DNA of 64,000 bases from Paenibacillus tengchongensis (GCF_008973665.1 NZ_WACP01000004.1:310001-374000); one strand, 5' to 3'. Numbered from the stretch's first letter, positions 1 through 9,209 are shown. The notes: generated from the letters alone by a model not told the origin. A program made the numbers and translations.

Positions 1-133
1 ATGTCATGAAACATTACACGAAATATGATATAAGTTTTTTCGTTTTTCACCCTTCTTGATAATAATATTTTATCATCTCAATAAATAAAGTTTTTGAAAA
101 TGCCGGGAAACCGCATGAAACCGGGGTTCAGGC

Positions 134-171
134 AAAAAAAAGAGCCAGACCGTGTGCTTCACGGTCCGGCT
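134..171 (-). terminator. Intrinsic terminator of the PAS/AAA+/Fis regulator gene
   Basis: Read on the minus strand, a stem pairs GACCGTG with CACGGTC and extends past one mismatch to a further 4 bp (AGCC/GGCT). It is followed by a run of T (the A-run at 134-140 on the plus strand). It lies 15 bases past the stop of the minus-strand regulator. The first 133 bases of the window are AT-rich and show no gene. Confidence 0.85.
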
Positions 172-185
172 TAATGTCTTTGGAA

Positions 186-1934
186 TTAAAGGGGCTTGCC
201 GCCTTTTATTTTGTTGTAAAGGGTGCCCCGTGACATGCCGAGCAATTTGGCGGCCGCGCTTTTATTGCCGAGTGTCGTAACCAAAGCCTCTTCAATGAGC
301 CGCAATTCTTCGCTCTCGGTGAGAGGTGTTTTAGGCGCTTTGGTTTTTGCGGGGGCGGGCTCGGCGCTTTCTTTGCTTTCAAGCTGGGACTGCAGGTCCT
401 GCAGGTGCTTTGGAAGCTGGGCGAGTGTAATCAGATCATCATCGCAAAGAATCGTGCACCGTTCTAAGACGGTTCTCAGCTCGCGGATATTGCCGGGCCA
501 GTTGTATTTGACAAACGCCAGCATCACTTCGGGCGCCAGGCTGGGAATCGGCTTCTGATACTCCAGGGCGAATTCCTTCAGGAAGAGATGGATCATCGCG
601 TGGAAATCCTCTTTGCGTTCCCGTAGCGGTGGCAATGTAATCAGTACAACGCTTAAGGTGTAGTAGAGATCGGCACGGAACAGGCCGCCGGCCACAAGCT
701 CTTGCAGATTTTTGGTGGTGGCGGCGACGATCCGGGTATTGACGGGAATACGCGTACTGCCGCCGGGACGGACAATCGACTGATGTCTTAAGTAATCATA
801 TAGTTTAGATTGCAGCTCAAGCGGCAGCAGGTCGATATCATCCAGGAATAGCGTGCCGCCGTGCGCCGCCTCCAGCTTGCCGGGGACTTCAAGATCGTTG
901 CCTGAATAGGCGCCTCCCTGGTAGCCGAACAGCTCCGTTTCCAGCATGCCGGCAGGGACGGTGCCGCAGTTCATGACTATAAACGGCTGTTCCCGCCGGA
1001 GTCCGGCCTGATGAATAATCTGGGCCCAGTATTCTTTACCGGTTCCGGGCTCGCCCGAGATAACAAGCGAGGCGGCAGCGGCGCCGGCCGCTTTTTTGGC
1101 GAACAGGATCGCCTCGTTGATTTCTTTGCCTTTGCCGGAAAGTCTGGCGAAGGGGTTCGTATCCCGTGAGGATGATTCCTGACGGTCGGCTTGAACAGTC
1201 GTTAACTCATCGTTCAGACGGACCCAGTGCGTAATATCGGATTCGCTGGCGATTCCCCCGATGATACTGCCATTGTCGCCGAAGATCGGAGAGGCGTTGA
1301 TCAGGACGTGGGTGTCCGGCCGCGGCCTGTGGTATGTATTCCGGATTATGCGGCCCTCGTCCAGCAGGGACATGACCACGAGATCCTCAGGATTGAAGTG
1401 CTCTCCGATCCGCCTTCCAAGGATGTCTTTCTTGCTGATGCCGTACATCTGCTCGGCGACAGAATTCCAGCAGATGACGGAGCCGGTATGATCAACGACA
1501 GTAACGGCATCATTGACCGTTTCGGATAACGTGCTGAAGTATGCGTTGCTTCGTTTCAGCAGCCGCGCAGAATATTCCAGCAGCGCGCCCAGCAGGCTGT
1601 AGCCGATAAGCCGGCCTTCTCCGTCACAGAAGACTACGGGCCGTTCTGTGAATCCTAATCCATCCATCATGTCTGAAATAGGGCTGTCTACATTCAGAAC
1701 AGGTGATGCCAAGTGGGGTCTGGGCTTGAGGTAGGGTCCAATCGCGCCGGATTGGCCGTCCAGTAATTCTTTGTCCCGATAAGTGAACAAGTAGGGAGAA
1801 CCGGAGGCTTGAACACAGACAGCCTGTTCCTCGGTGATTTGTGCAAGCATTTGTTCAATATCCGTGCCTTCTTGAATGACCGCAAAGTGGCGGTTGATAG
1901 GAAATGGTTCGTAGTTGAACATAGAATACCTCAC
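186..1934 (-). CDS. PAS-AAA+-Fis transcriptional regulator (RocR/enhancer-binding-protein class)
   Basis: A 582-aa regulator. Residues about 130-245 form a PAS sensor domain. Residues about 265-490 form an AAA+ domain with Walker A GEPGTGK (294-300) and Walker B TLFLDD (361-366). A Fis-type helix-turn-helix lies at about 555-578. A short N-terminal stretch (76-120) resembles half a CBS module. The sigma-54-contacting loop, normally GAFTGA, reads GAYSGN (341-346), so classical sigma-54 activation is uncertain. The gene is divergent from an amino-acid catabolic operon with a 410-bp gap, as RocR-type activators often are. By context it probably senses an amino acid or its catabolite and controls that operon. 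This is inference; domain assignment is firm. Confidence 0.9.
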   Translation of the reverse strand: MRYSMFNYEPFPINRHFAVIQEGTDIEQMLAQITEEQAVCVQASGSPYLFTYRDKELLDGQSGAIGPYLKPRPHLASPVLNVDSPISDMMDGLGFTERPVVFCDGEGRLIGYSLLGALLEYSARLLKRSNAYFSTLSETVNDAVTVVDHTGSVICWNSVAEQMYGISKKDILGRRIGEHFNPEDLVVMSLLDEGRIIRNTYHRPRPDTHVLINASPIFGDNGSIIGGIASESDITHWVRLNDELTTVQADRQESSSRDTNPFARLSGKGKEINEAILFAKKAAGAAAASLVISGEPGTGKEYWAQIIHQAGLRREQPFIVMNCGTVPAGMLETELFGYQGGAYSGNDLEVPGKLEAAHGGTLFLDDIDLLPLELQSKLYDYLRHQSIVRPGGSTRIPVNTRIVAATTKNLQELVAGGLFRADLYYTLSVVLITLPPLRERKEDFHAMIHLFLKEFALEYQKPIPSLAPEVMLAFVKYNWPGNIRELRTVLERCTILCDDDLITLAQLPKHLQDLQSQLESKESAEPAPAKTKAPKTPLTESEELRLIEEALVTTLGNKSAAAKLLGMSRGTLYNKIKGGKPL

Positions 1935-2143
1935 ATAATATTATCATTATTTAAACAGTGTCACCGCCAGTGCTTCCAGCTGGAGAGTCATATGAAACAG
2001 CGTGTGCAATGGGGAAGAATAGGCTTTGGGCAATTTTTTTACTTCTAATATATATCTCTAATTAATGTAACATGAATGATCCCCGTTATCAATTTACACA
2101 ACTCTAATTAAACGGTGTTCAATAAAATCAATGTGAACATTTA

Positions 2144-2174
2144 TTTGTACACAAATAAAAAAATAGTGTACAAA
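2144..2174. promoter_or_regulatory. Palindromic operator TTTGTACAC-N13-GTGTACAAA
   Basis: Two perfect 9-bp inverted arms (2144-2152 and 2166-2174) are separated by 13 A/T-rich bases. The right arm overlaps the -35 region of the promoter at 2167-2196, and an outer inverted pair (TGTTCAAT/ATTGAACA) frames it. The position suggests a regulator-binding site for the catabolic operon; the protein that binds is inferred, not shown. Confidence 0.6.
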
Positions 2175-2196
2175 TTGAACATTAGTCCTGTATAAT
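2167..2196 (+). promoter_or_regulatory. Sigma-A-type promoter of the P5CDH/GDH operon
   Basis: A perfect -10 TATAAT (2191-2196) is preceded at 18 bp by TGTACA (4 of 6 matches to the -35 consensus). The weak -35 overlaps the right arm of the palindrome, which fits a regulated promoter. About 140 bases of leader would precede the first gene. Confidence 0.5.
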
Positions 2197-2344
2197 GCAA
2201 TCAATGTTAAGAACATTTACACAATTCACAAGGAAGGAGCATAGTTTTTAAATTCTTTTGTCAGTATAGTTAACGGCTGCTGTGACTATACAGTGTGATT
2301 AAAAAGGCTAAATTAGAAAAAAAGATTTGAAAGGGTGGTTCGAG

Positions 2345-3661
2345 ATGGCTCAACTGGAAATCGAACTGGCCAACCCTCAGGTACTTATCAGCAAGAAGAC
2401 ATCCAGAAAAGCCCTGGTCGCCAGTTTAATTGGAAGCTCTATTGAATGGTTTGATTATTTCCTTTACGGCACTGCCGCTTCGCTGGTCTTCAACCATTTA
2501 TTCTTCCCCAATTATGATCCTGTAGTGGGATTGCTCCTGTCTTACATTTCCTTCGCCTTGCCGTTCTTCATCCGTCCGCTGGGCGGAGTGATCTTCAGTC
2601 ATGTCGGCGACCGGATCGGCCGCAAAAAAACGCTTGTGCTTACCTTATCTCTAATGGGAGGCGCCACCGTACTGATCGGCTGCCTGCCGGATTACAACAT
2701 GATCGGAGTCTGGGCTCCCATCCTGCTGATCACCCTGCGCTGTGTGCAGGGGCTTGGCATCGGCGGCGAATGGGGCGGGGCGCTGCTGCTGGCCGTTGAG
2801 TACTCCGGCAAACATAACCGCGGTTTTTTTGGCAGCATACCGCAAATGGGCGTAACGATCGGAATGCTTCTTGGCACATTCTCCATCTCACTCCTGAGTA
2901 TGCTGCCTGACAGCCAATTTATGTCCTGGGGCTGGCGTATCCCGTTCCTGCTCAGTGCGCTGCTGGTGGCGCTTGGCCTGTGGATCCGCGGCGGACTGGA
3001 TGAGACCCCTTCCTTCCAGGCGGCCAAGGAGAGCGGAAATATTGCCAAAGTTCCAATTCTCGATACGCTCCGCTATCACTGGAAATCGGTACTGATCGCC
3101 GTTGGCGCCAAGGTTGTAGAGACCGGCCCCTTTTACATCTTCGGAACCTTCATCACTGCTTACTCCACCACCTATTTAGGTTATGAACGGACAACAGCCT
3201 TGAACGCTGTAACCATTGCCACGCTCGTCGCTACTGTCATGATTCCGCTGATGGGCAAGCTGTCGGACAAAGTAGGCCGAAAACCGCTCTACATCGGCGG
3301 CACTGTAGCTATTATGCTGTTCGCCTTCCCTTACTTTTATCTGCTGAATGAAAAGAGCCCGTTTGCCATCATTATTGCGACCGTACTCGGTCTCGGTATT
3401 TTTTGGCCGCCGGTTACCGCAGTTCTGGGGACGATGTTCTCGGAGATATTTAAAACGAACGTCCGGTACACCGGAGTAACATTGGGTTACCAGCTCGGCG
3501 CGGCCCTTGCCGGAGGTACTGCACCGTTAATTGCGACAGCGCTGCTCAGCGAATATAATAACTCCTTTGTGCCTGTAGCCATTTATGTGATGATTACCGC
3601 TGTCATCTCGCTGTTCGCCATCCTGCTTGTCCGCGAATCCAAAGGGCAGCATCTCGAATAA
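2345..3661 (+). CDS. MFS transporter, metabolite:H+ symporter (MHS/ProP-ShiA) family
   Basis: A 438-aa polytopic membrane protein. It has the MHS-type opening [12 protein letters not shown] and the MFS loop motif GDRIGRKKT after the second membrane pair, with about 12 hydrophobic segments. The length fits ProP/ShiA relatives (420-500 aa). The ATG at 2345 is chosen because AAAGGGTGG lies 7 bases upstream; a TTG at 2327 in the same frame lacks this. It is first in an operon with P5C and glutamate dehydrogenases, so the cargo is probably proline, an arginine-pathway amino acid or a related compound. MHS proteins also carry organic acids, so the substrate is not established. Confidence 0.88.
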   Translation: MAQLEIELANPQVLISKKTSRKALVASLIGSSIEWFDYFLYGTAASLVFNHLFFPNYDPVVGLLLSYISFALPFFIRPLGGVIFSHVGDRIGRKKTLVLTLSLMGGATVLIGCLPDYNMIGVWAPILLITLRCVQGLGIGGEWGGALLLAVEYSGKHNRGFFGSIPQMGVTIGMLLGTFSISLLSMLPDSQFMSWGWRIPFLLSALLVALGLWIRGGLDETPSFQAAKESGNIAKVPILDTLRYHWKSVLIAVGAKVVETGPFYIFGTFITAYSTTYLGYERTTALNAVTIATLVATVMIPLMGKLSDKVGRKPLYIGGTVAIMLFAFPYFYLLNEKSPFAIIIATVLGLGIFWPPVTAVLGTMFSEIFKTNVRYTGVTLGYQLGAALAGGTAPLIATALLSEYNNSFVPVAIYVMITAVISLFAILLVRESKGQHLE

Positions 3662-3734
3662 CAACGAATCGTACACATTGTACAGGGAACAACCCGGGTC
3701 GATTATTGTACAAAATTGGGAGGAGCAAATAACA

Positions 3735-5306
3735 ATGAACACACTGACTGAGGTAAGCCAATTTACCAACGAGCCTTTTACAAATTTCGCACTGCCTGAG
3801 CATAAGCTGGCTATGGAATCGGCGCTGGCCAAAGTAAAAGCTGAGCTCGGAGGCGAATATCCGCTGCACATTGGAGCACATAAAATCATTACGGATGCAA
3901 AAATCATTTCGATAAATCCCGGAGACCTCGACCATGTCATTGGTTTTGTGAGCAAGGCTGACAAAGAGCTGGCGGAGCAGGCGATGAATACCGCGCAGGA
4001 AACTTTTGAAACCTGGAAGAAGGTAGCTCCCGCAGCAAGAGCGGATTACTTATTCCGGGCAGCCGCTTTAATGCGTCAGCGCAAACATGAGTTCTCGGCG
4101 GTAATGGTGCTGGAAGCGGGCAAGAATTGGGCGGAAGCCGATGCGGATACCGCCGAAGCGATTGACTTTATGGAATATTATGCCCGTGAGATGCTGCGGC
4201 TTGCCGCAATTAATGAGACCCAGCCATTGACAAAAGTTGCCGGCGAAGACAACAAGCTGACCTATATACCGCTTGGTGTAGGTGTTGTCATTCCGCCATG
4301 GAACTTTCCGCTGGCCATTACTGTCGGAATGACCACCGCCGCTGTAGTCTCCGGCAATACCGTGCTGCTGAAGCCGGCTTCGGCGACACCGGTGATCGCC
4401 CACCGCTTCGTTGCTCTGATGGAGGAGGTCGGTCTGCCGGCGGGAGTCATCAACTATGTGCCGGGCAGCGGAGAAGAGGTCGGTGATTATTTGACCACTC
4501 ATCCGAAGACGAGATTCATCAGCTTTACCGGCTCCAAGGAAGTGGGCCTCCGGATCAACAGGCTGGCGGCCGAAACCCAGCCCGGACAAATCTGGATTAA
4601 ACGCGTGGTCGCTGAAATGGGCGGGAAAGACGGAATCGTCGTCGACGAGACGGCTGATCTCGAGGCTGCAGCCGCAGCGATCGTCGCTTCCGCCTTCGGC
4701 TTCCAGGGTCAGAAATGCTCTGCGGGCTCCCGGGCTTTTATCGTGGAGTCGGTCTATGATGAAGTAGTCTCCAGAGTGGCAGAGCTTACAAAAGGCTTGC
4801 AAACCGGGCTTCCGGAAGCCAACTTCTCTGCCGGGCCGGTCATTGACCACAATTCCTTTAAACGGATCCTGAATTATATAGAGACAGGAAAAGGTGAGGG
4901 CCGGCTGGTTGCGGGAGGCGGCGAGGCTGAAGGAAACGGATATTATATCGAACCGACGGTGTTCGCGGATGTGGACGGCAAAGCGGTAATTATGCAGGAG
5001 GAGATTTTTGGGCCGGTACTGGCGATCGGTAAAGCGAAAGACTGGAAAGAAGCAATAGCGAAGTACAATGATACGGAGTTCGGTCTGACGGGTGCATTCT
5101 TCTCCGGCAGCGAGGAGCGCATTGCCGAGGCGCTTCATACCATGCATTGCGGCAACCTGTACATTAACCGCAAATGCACAGGGGCGCTGGTCGGTGCGCA
5201 TCCGTTCGGAGGCTTCAATATGTCGGGAACGGACTCCAAAGCCGGCGGACATGATTATTTGCTCCTGTTCACCCAGGCTAAAGCGACTTCCATTAAGCTC
5301 GGATAA
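3735..5306 (+). CDS. rocA: L-glutamate gamma-semialdehyde (1-pyrroline-5-carboxylate) dehydrogenase
   Basis: A 523-aa aldehyde dehydrogenase of the RocA/PruA branch that oxidises glutamate-gamma-semialdehyde to glutamate with NAD. The general base is Glu294 (AEMGGKD) and the nucleophile Cys328 (GQKCSAGSR), with the family spacing of 34 residues. The Rossmann-fold stretch FTGSKEVG is present. Length matches Bacillus RocA (about 515 aa). The ATG at 3735 is preceded by GGGAGGAG; a longer reading from a TTG at 3627 would overlap the transporter. It follows the transporter by 73 bases and precedes glutamate dehydrogenase by 2, making a proline/arginine-to-glutamate-to-2-oxoglutarate route. Confidence 0.93.
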   Translation: MNTLTEVSQFTNEPFTNFALPEHKLAMESALAKVKAELGGEYPLHIGAHKIITDAKIISINPGDLDHVIGFVSKADKELAEQAMNTAQETFETWKKVAPAARADYLFRAAALMRQRKHEFSAVMVLEAGKNWAEADADTAEAIDFMEYYAREMLRLAAINETQPLTKVAGEDNKLTYIPLGVGVVIPPWNFPLAITVGMTTAAVVSGNTVLLKPASATPVIAHRFVALMEEVGLPAGVINYVPGSGEEVGDYLTTHPKTRFISFTGSKEVGLRINRLAAETQPGQIWIKRVVAEMGGKDGIVVDETADLEAAAAAIVASAFGFQGQKCSAGSRAFIVESVYDEVVSRVAELTKGLQTGLPEANFSAGPVIDHNSFKRILNYIETGKGEGRLVAGGGEAEGNGYYIEPTVFADVDGKAVIMQEEIFGPVLAIGKAKDWKEAIAKYNDTEFGLTGAFFSGSEERIAEALHTMHCGNLYINRKCTGALVGAHPFGGFNMSGTDSKAGGHDYLLLFTQAKATSIKLG

Positions 5307-5308
5307 CT

Positions 5309-6559
5309 ATGATAACGGAAGAGAACATCGATGTACTCACCAGAACACAGCATATTGTCCGGCAGGCGCTGGATCACCTGGGCTGCGATGCCTCCATGTA
5401 TGAGCTGCTGAAGGAGCCGATGCGCCTGCTGACGGTCCGGATCCCCATCAAGATGGATGACGGTTCCGTGCGGGTCTTCAAGGGGTTCCGCTCCCAGCAC
5501 AACGATGCGGTCGGACCGACCAAAGGCGGTGTCCGCTTCCATCCCCAGGTGAGCGAGGAAGAGGTCAAAGCGCTGTCGATGTGGATGAGCATCAAATGCG
5601 GCATTGCCGGCCTGCCCTACGGCGGGGGCAAAGGCGGCATACAGTGTGATCCGCGCCTGATGTCCACCCGGGAACTGGAACTGCTGAGCAGAGGATACGT
5701 GCGGGCCATCAGCCAGCTCGTCGGCCCGGCCAAAGATATTCCTGCGCCGGATGTGTTCACCAATTCGCAGATCATGGCCTGGATGATGGACGAATACAGC
5801 CAGATCCGTGAGTTCGACTCGCCCGGGTTCATTACAGGCAAGCCGCTGGTGCTGGGAGGGTCGCAGGGAAGAGAATCATCTACTGCCCTTGGAGTGACCA
5901 TAGTACTGAAGGAAGCGGCCAAGGTCCGGGGCATTGCGGTGGCAGGCAGCCGGATCATCATTCAAGGCTTCGGCAACGCCGGCAGCTTCCTGGCGAAATT
6001 TCTCCATGATGCCGGCGCGAAGGTGGTCGGAATCTCGGATTCCTTCGGCGCTTTATACCATTCCGAAGGACTGGATATCCCTTATCTGCTGGCGCACAAG
6101 GACGCATACGGCACGGTAACGAACCTGTTCCCCGACCGTCTGACCAATGAGCAGCTCCTGATACAGGATTGCGATATTCTGGTACCGGCCGCCATAGAGA
6201 ATCAAATCACGGAGAGTAATGCCGGCCGGATCAGGGCCAAAATTGTAGTGGAAGCGGCAAACGGGCCGACGACGCAACTGGCTACACAGATACTGGACAA
6301 TAGGGGCGTCATGATCGTCCCCGATGTGCTGGCCAGCGCAGGCGGCGTTGTCGTTTCTTATTTTGAATGGGTACAGAACAATCAGGGCTACTATTGGCCG
6401 GAGACGGAAGTTCAGGAGAAACTGGAGAAAATACTGGTTGCCGCTTTCTGCAAGGTGCTCCATACTGCCCGGAACCAGAATGTGGACATGCGGCTGGCTG
6501 CTTACATTGTCGGTCTGCAGCGGATCGTCGAAGCGGTCAAGTGGCGGGGCTGGGTGTAG
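5309..6559 (+). CDS. rocG: NAD-type glutamate dehydrogenase (RocG/GudB family)
   Basis: A 416-aa Glu/Leu/Phe/Val dehydrogenase that deaminates glutamate to 2-oxoglutarate and ammonia. The N-terminal substrate domain carries the conserved PYGGGKGG with the active-site lysine at about residue 108, and KDIPAPDV follows. A dinucleotide-binding motif GFGNAGSF lies near residue 220. Length fits RocG/GudB (about 424 aa). The ATG is 2 bases after the rocA stop and has little Shine-Dalgarno of its own, so translational coupling is likely. Operon context favours a catabolic RocG role. RocG versus GudB cannot be separated by eye. Confidence 0.92.
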   Translation: MITEENIDVLTRTQHIVRQALDHLGCDASMYELLKEPMRLLTVRIPIKMDDGSVRVFKGFRSQHNDAVGPTKGGVRFHPQVSEEEVKALSMWMSIKCGIAGLPYGGGKGGIQCDPRLMSTRELELLSRGYVRAISQLVGPAKDIPAPDVFTNSQIMAWMMDEYSQIREFDSPGFITGKPLVLGGSQGRESSTALGVTIVLKEAAKVRGIAVAGSRIIIQGFGNAGSFLAKFLHDAGAKVVGISDSFGALYHSEGLDIPYLLAHKDAYGTVTNLFPDRLTNEQLLIQDCDILVPAAIENQITESNAGRIRAKIVVEAANGPTTQLATQILDNRGVMIVPDVLASAGGVVVSYFEWVQNNQGYYWPETEVQEKLEKILVAAFCKVLHTARNQNVDMRLAAYIVGLQRIVEAVKWRGWV

Positions 6560-6635
6560 ACGGGAAGTCTCTAAGATGTTTATCCGCCCTGTGAACGGGT
6601 AAAGTATTTATACCTTGTTGACAGGAGGTGGAAGC

Positions 6636-6836
6636 ATGAACAAGAAGGCCGAAGATATCCAGGCAGAGGAAACATTCAATGCTGTGGAGGCGGCGGAGTT
6701 TCAGAGCCAAACCACCCGCGAATTCCTCGCGGAGGAAACGCCGGATAGCCGGACGCCGGGGCCTGTGGATGAGCATACCGCCCGTGTGCCCGACCAGCAG
6801 AACCGCATGATTTCCCAGCACAATTTGCGTAAATAG
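6636..6836 (+). CDS. Small acidic hydrophilic protein, unknown function
   Basis: A 66-aa protein starting at an ATG with a full AGGAGGTG ribosome-binding site 5 bases upstream. It is rich in Glu, Gln, Thr and Arg, without membrane segment, Cys or signal peptide, and is probably largely disordered. It lies 76 bases after glutamate dehydrogenase and before the shared terminator, so it is likely co-transcribed with the catabolic operon. I recognise no family. The excellent start signal is the main evidence that it is real. Confidence 0.65.
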   Translation: MNKKAEDIQAEETFNAVEAAEFQSQTTREFLAEETPDSRTPGPVDEHTARVPDQQNRMISQHNLRK

Positions 6837-6884
6837 GCAGTGTTGAGTCGTGAAGCCGATTTGTAAATAGAAGCTTGTCCACTG

Positions 6885-6932
6885 AAAAAATGCCCTTATG
6901 GCTCTTTGTAATGAGCGATAGGGGCATTTTTT
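6885..6932. terminator. Bidirectional terminator between the catabolic operon and the LysR gene
   Basis: AAAAAATGCCC pairs with GGGCATTTTTT around a loop that contains a short inner GCTC/GAGC stem. The A-run and U-run flanks let it work on both strands. It sits between two convergent units. Confidence 0.85.
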
Positions 6933-6965
6933 GCTATGCAAAAAAGTTTCTCTCCCGGATTGTTC

Positions 6966-7871
6966 CTATTGCAGTCCGGCAACCACCGATTTAAACGTTT
7001 CGATAAAAGCCTCTGCCGCCTTGGACATATACCGTCCCTTCCGGTATGCGATGACCAGTGTCCGGCTGGGTACAGGCTCGGCAAGCGGCAGGTAGACAGG
7101 CACGAATTCGCTGCGAGGCGCGCGGGCGATAAAATGCGGAACCAGCGTGACGCCCATGCCGGCGGCGACCAGAGACTGAACGGTCTCCATATTGTTGCTC
7201 TCAAACACAATACGCGGCTCAAATCCCGCCGCCTGGCAGAGCTCCATCGTCATGGTGCGGAAGCCTTGCCCTTCTTTAAGAACAATAAACGGCTCGTCCT
7301 TCAGTTCCTCAAGTTGCGTGCGTTCGCCGGAGGCCTGTCTTGCAGAGAGCGGATGCTCGGCAGGTACAGCCAGGTCAATCCGCTCTTCGCCCAGTACCTC
7401 ATAGGTCAACACGGGAACCTCCAGCGGCAGCGACAGCAGGCTGAGATCCGTCTGGCCGACCGCTGTCAGCTTCTCCAAATTCATGGATGTGTCTTCCAGC
7501 AGCGTAATCTCTATATCGGCATATTTACGCTTGAAGACCGGGAGCACATGGGGGAGAAGATGCGCGCCTGTGATCGGCATGCTCCCCACCACCACGCTGC
7601 CGGTGCGCAGCTGCGAGATGTCGGACATCTCCTGGCGCAGCAGCTCCACAGCGCTCAGGATCGCCCCGGCCTTCTCGACGAATACCTGGCCGGCATAGGT
7701 CAGCTCCACGGAACTGGTGTTACGCTGGAACAGCACCACCCCCAGCTCTTTTTCCAGCTTCGAGAGCTGCTGGCTGAGCGATGGCTGGGCGATATGCAAT
7801 TTATCGGCAGCCCGTGAGAAGTTGCGCTCTGCAGCAATTTGCAGTGCGTATTGCAGTTGTCTGAATTCCAT
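6966..7871 (-). CDS. LysR-family transcriptional regulator
   Basis: A 301-aa LysR-type regulator. The N-terminal winged helix-turn-helix includes FSRAADKLHIAQPSLSQQ and the following LEKELG helix. Residues from about 90 form the two-lobed effector domain. Length is typical. It faces away from leuCD with two small minus-strand genes between. LysR-type boxes lie upstream of leuC (9210-9245), so control of leuCD is an attractive but untested inference. The effector is unknown. Confidence 0.92.
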   Translation of the reverse strand: MEFRQLQYALQIAAERNFSRAADKLHIAQPSLSQQLSKLEKELGVVLFQRNTSSVELTYAGQVFVEKAGAILSAVELLRQEMSDISQLRTGSVVVGSMPITGAHLLPHVLPVFKRKYADIEITLLEDTSMNLEKLTAVGQTDLSLLSLPLEVPVLTYEVLGEERIDLAVPAEHPLSARQASGERTQLEELKDEPFIVLKEGQGFRTMTMELCQAAGFEPRIVFESNNMETVQSLVAAGMGVTLVPHFIARAPRSEFVPVYLPLAEPVPSRTLVIAYRKGRYMSKAAEAFIETFKSVVAGLQ

Positions 7872-8249
7872 CAGGGCACTCCTTGTTAATTAACGTTACT
7901 TATAAGTATAGCCTATAAGCTGGAGCTTTGGCATAAGGAACCGCATATACATAGAAAATTGGCAAGCGCGGGTGTGGGCATCCGGGAAGGCCTGGCCCAA
8001 AGTGTGTATCTTAGAAGTGCACCCTTTGGTCATGCGTCCTCAGGAAGCGATCCCGGAAGTAACCCCGGAAGTCTATTTCTTCTCTCAGAGCACTTCTGCC
8101 GCGCGTACGGACCGTAGAGACGTTATTTTCCCGAAATACCCCGGTTTCCAGGAATAACGGACACAGATGACGCTAATGTAGCTGTAACAGCCACCGCAGC
8201 CTATTCAGGCTCCGCAGCAAAAATAAGGTCCGCTGAGTCCGTACAAGTG

Positions 8250-8414
8250 ATGGAGAAAAGCGAGAATTTTAAACGGTTATCCGAAGTTTTCATTGATAGC
8301 AACATTGTGATTCGGGTAATTTTTCTTTTCCGCATTCACAACCCTAAGGGCGAGCTGTCGGGAGACTTTGCCCCATGGGTAACGGTTTCGCTGTCGACGG
8401 TAGAGGGAGAGTGA
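8250..8414 (+). CDS. Doubtful 54-aa ORF
   Basis: An ATG-started frame of 54 codons ends 36 bases before a strong hairpin. It has no Shine-Dalgarno within the usual distance and no family I recognise. It could be a fragment of a lost gene. It is listed because the hairpin downstream could terminate a plus-strand transcript. Confidence 0.15.
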   Translation: MEKSENFKRLSEVFIDSNIVIRVIFLFRIHNPKGELSGDFAPWVTVSLSTVEGE

Positions 8415-8450
8415 ACTCTGACGGACAGCAGCCTGTTGCTGATAGCATCA

Positions 8451-8480
8451 ACAAAACCGCCTGATCCCAGGCGGTTTTGT
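8451..8480. terminator. Hairpin terminator downstream of the zinc-ribbon gene
   Basis: A perfect 13-bp stem, ACAAAACCGCCTG with CAGGCGGTTTTGT, closes a 4-base loop and is T-rich at both ends. It lies 80 bases past the stop of the minus-strand zinc-ribbon gene, its most likely client. It could also stop plus-strand transcription. Confidence 0.75.
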
Positions 8481-8560
8481 TTTGCTGACCTCTAATATGA
8501 TTTTATAGCCTAATCAAGTGTATATCCTCTTTTCTGATCCAGAAGCTTCTGCAGCAAATT

Positions 8561-8752
8561 CTAGAACTTCTCCGGTTTCTGAACTTTAATAGAAGCAACC
8601 TCGCCGCATTTCTTGCAAAACGTAAAAAGCAGCGGTGATCCGAAAGACAATGCTTTACGGACAGGCATCAGGTTGGCATAGCCGTTATTCATTTCACCTT
8701 GGGCAAAGGAAGTGCCACCGCATGAGCGGCAGGCCGCGTTTTCTTTACTCAT
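8561..8752 (-). CDS. Small zinc-ribbon protein
   Basis: A 63-aa protein with two CxxC pairs (CRSCGG near residue 8 and CKKCGE near residue 47) that would bind one zinc ion as a ribbon. The ATG at 8752 is chosen because GAGGTG lies 6 bases upstream; a longer frame to 8854 has no such site. It lies 71 bases downstream of the DUF5316-like gene on the same strand. The role is unknown; such proteins may bind nucleic acid or protein. Confidence 0.65.
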   Translation of the reverse strand: MSKENAACRSCGGTSFAQGEMNNGYANLMPVRKALSFGSPLLFTFCKKCGEVASIKVQKPEKF

Positions 8753-8823
8753 ATTGATCACCTCGTAAGGCATTACGGCTGGTTTGAGCGGATGGTTTCG
8801 GGACCATCTCACTTTGAACAAAC

Positions 8824-9120
8824 CTAAGTGCCAATTAAATACAAAAGTGTGCACAAGGCTAAGCTAGGCAGCCCCAATTTCAGACAGGCTTCTGTCATTT
8901 TAAAGCGCTCATTTCGTTCTTTGTAATTTTCTCTGCTGTAATTGGCCCTCATTCTGTCACCACTGTTTAAGGACCCTGAAAAAACCATAGCCAGTATAAG
9001 TAACCCGCCGCCCAAAAAACCGGAGATAGTCATCGCGAGTCCCTGGTCAAATAAGGAAATGAAGGAAATAACGGATGCGATTATAACTCCATAGAATAAA
9101 AAACTTCGGAGAACTGTCAT
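8824..9120 (-). CDS. Small membrane protein, DUF5316-like
   Basis: A 98-aa protein with membrane segments at about residues 5-23, 30-48 and 78-96. A polar loop with SGDRMRANYSRE resembles the DUF5316 signature as I know it. A start is supported by AAAGGGTG 7 bases upstream. Function is unknown. It is first in a two-gene unit with the zinc-ribbon gene and separates the LysR gene from leuCD. Confidence 0.7.
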   Translation of the reverse strand: MTVLRSFLFYGVIIASVISFISLFDQGLAMTISGFLGGGLLILAMVFSGSLNSGDRMRANYSRENYKERNERFKMTEACLKLGLPSLALCTLLYLIGT

Positions 9121-9209
9121 GAAAGTGCACCCTTTCCATTAAAGTGATGCCACATAGAAACTGTATGATAATATTTGGATGCAGTCAATATAAATGGAAA
9201 ACCGTCCTT

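Larger units (their letters stand above)
1935..2344. other. Divergent control region between the regulator and the catabolic operon
   Basis: This AT-rich 410-bp gap holds no gene. It contains the palindrome at 2144-2174, a sigma-A-like promoter ending at 2196, and repeated TGTTCAAT / ATTGAACA half-sites (2116-2123 and 2175-2182, inverted). GAACATTTA occurs twice as a direct repeat (2135-2143 and 2211-2219). No good -24/-12 sigma-54 promoter could be found. Confidence 0.6.
7872..8560. other. Gene-poor intergenic region with inverted repeats
   Basis: No convincing gene fills this 689-bp gap. An inverted repeat GTACGGAC (8105-8112) / GTCCGTAC (8237-8244) encloses GC-mixed sequence unlike flanking coding DNA. 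A possible 54-codon ORF lies at 8250-8414, and a strong hairpin terminator at 8451-8480. The region may be a decayed gene or a dispersed intergenic repeat. Confidence 0.45.

Noticed and set aside
2010..2025. A GG-N10-GC pattern as a sigma-54 promoter for the catabolic operon
   Set aside because: Only the GG and GC match; the rest of TGGCAC-N5-TTGCA is poor and it lies over 300 bases from the first start.
4068..5252. 394-codon minus-strand ORF opposite the P5C dehydrogenase
   Set aside because: Opposite a clearly recognised enzyme with intact motifs; no ribosome-binding site or family.
7972..8157. Plus-strand 61-codon ORF after the LysR gene
   Set aside because: No ribosome-binding site or recognisable sequence, and it overlaps the inverted-repeat region.
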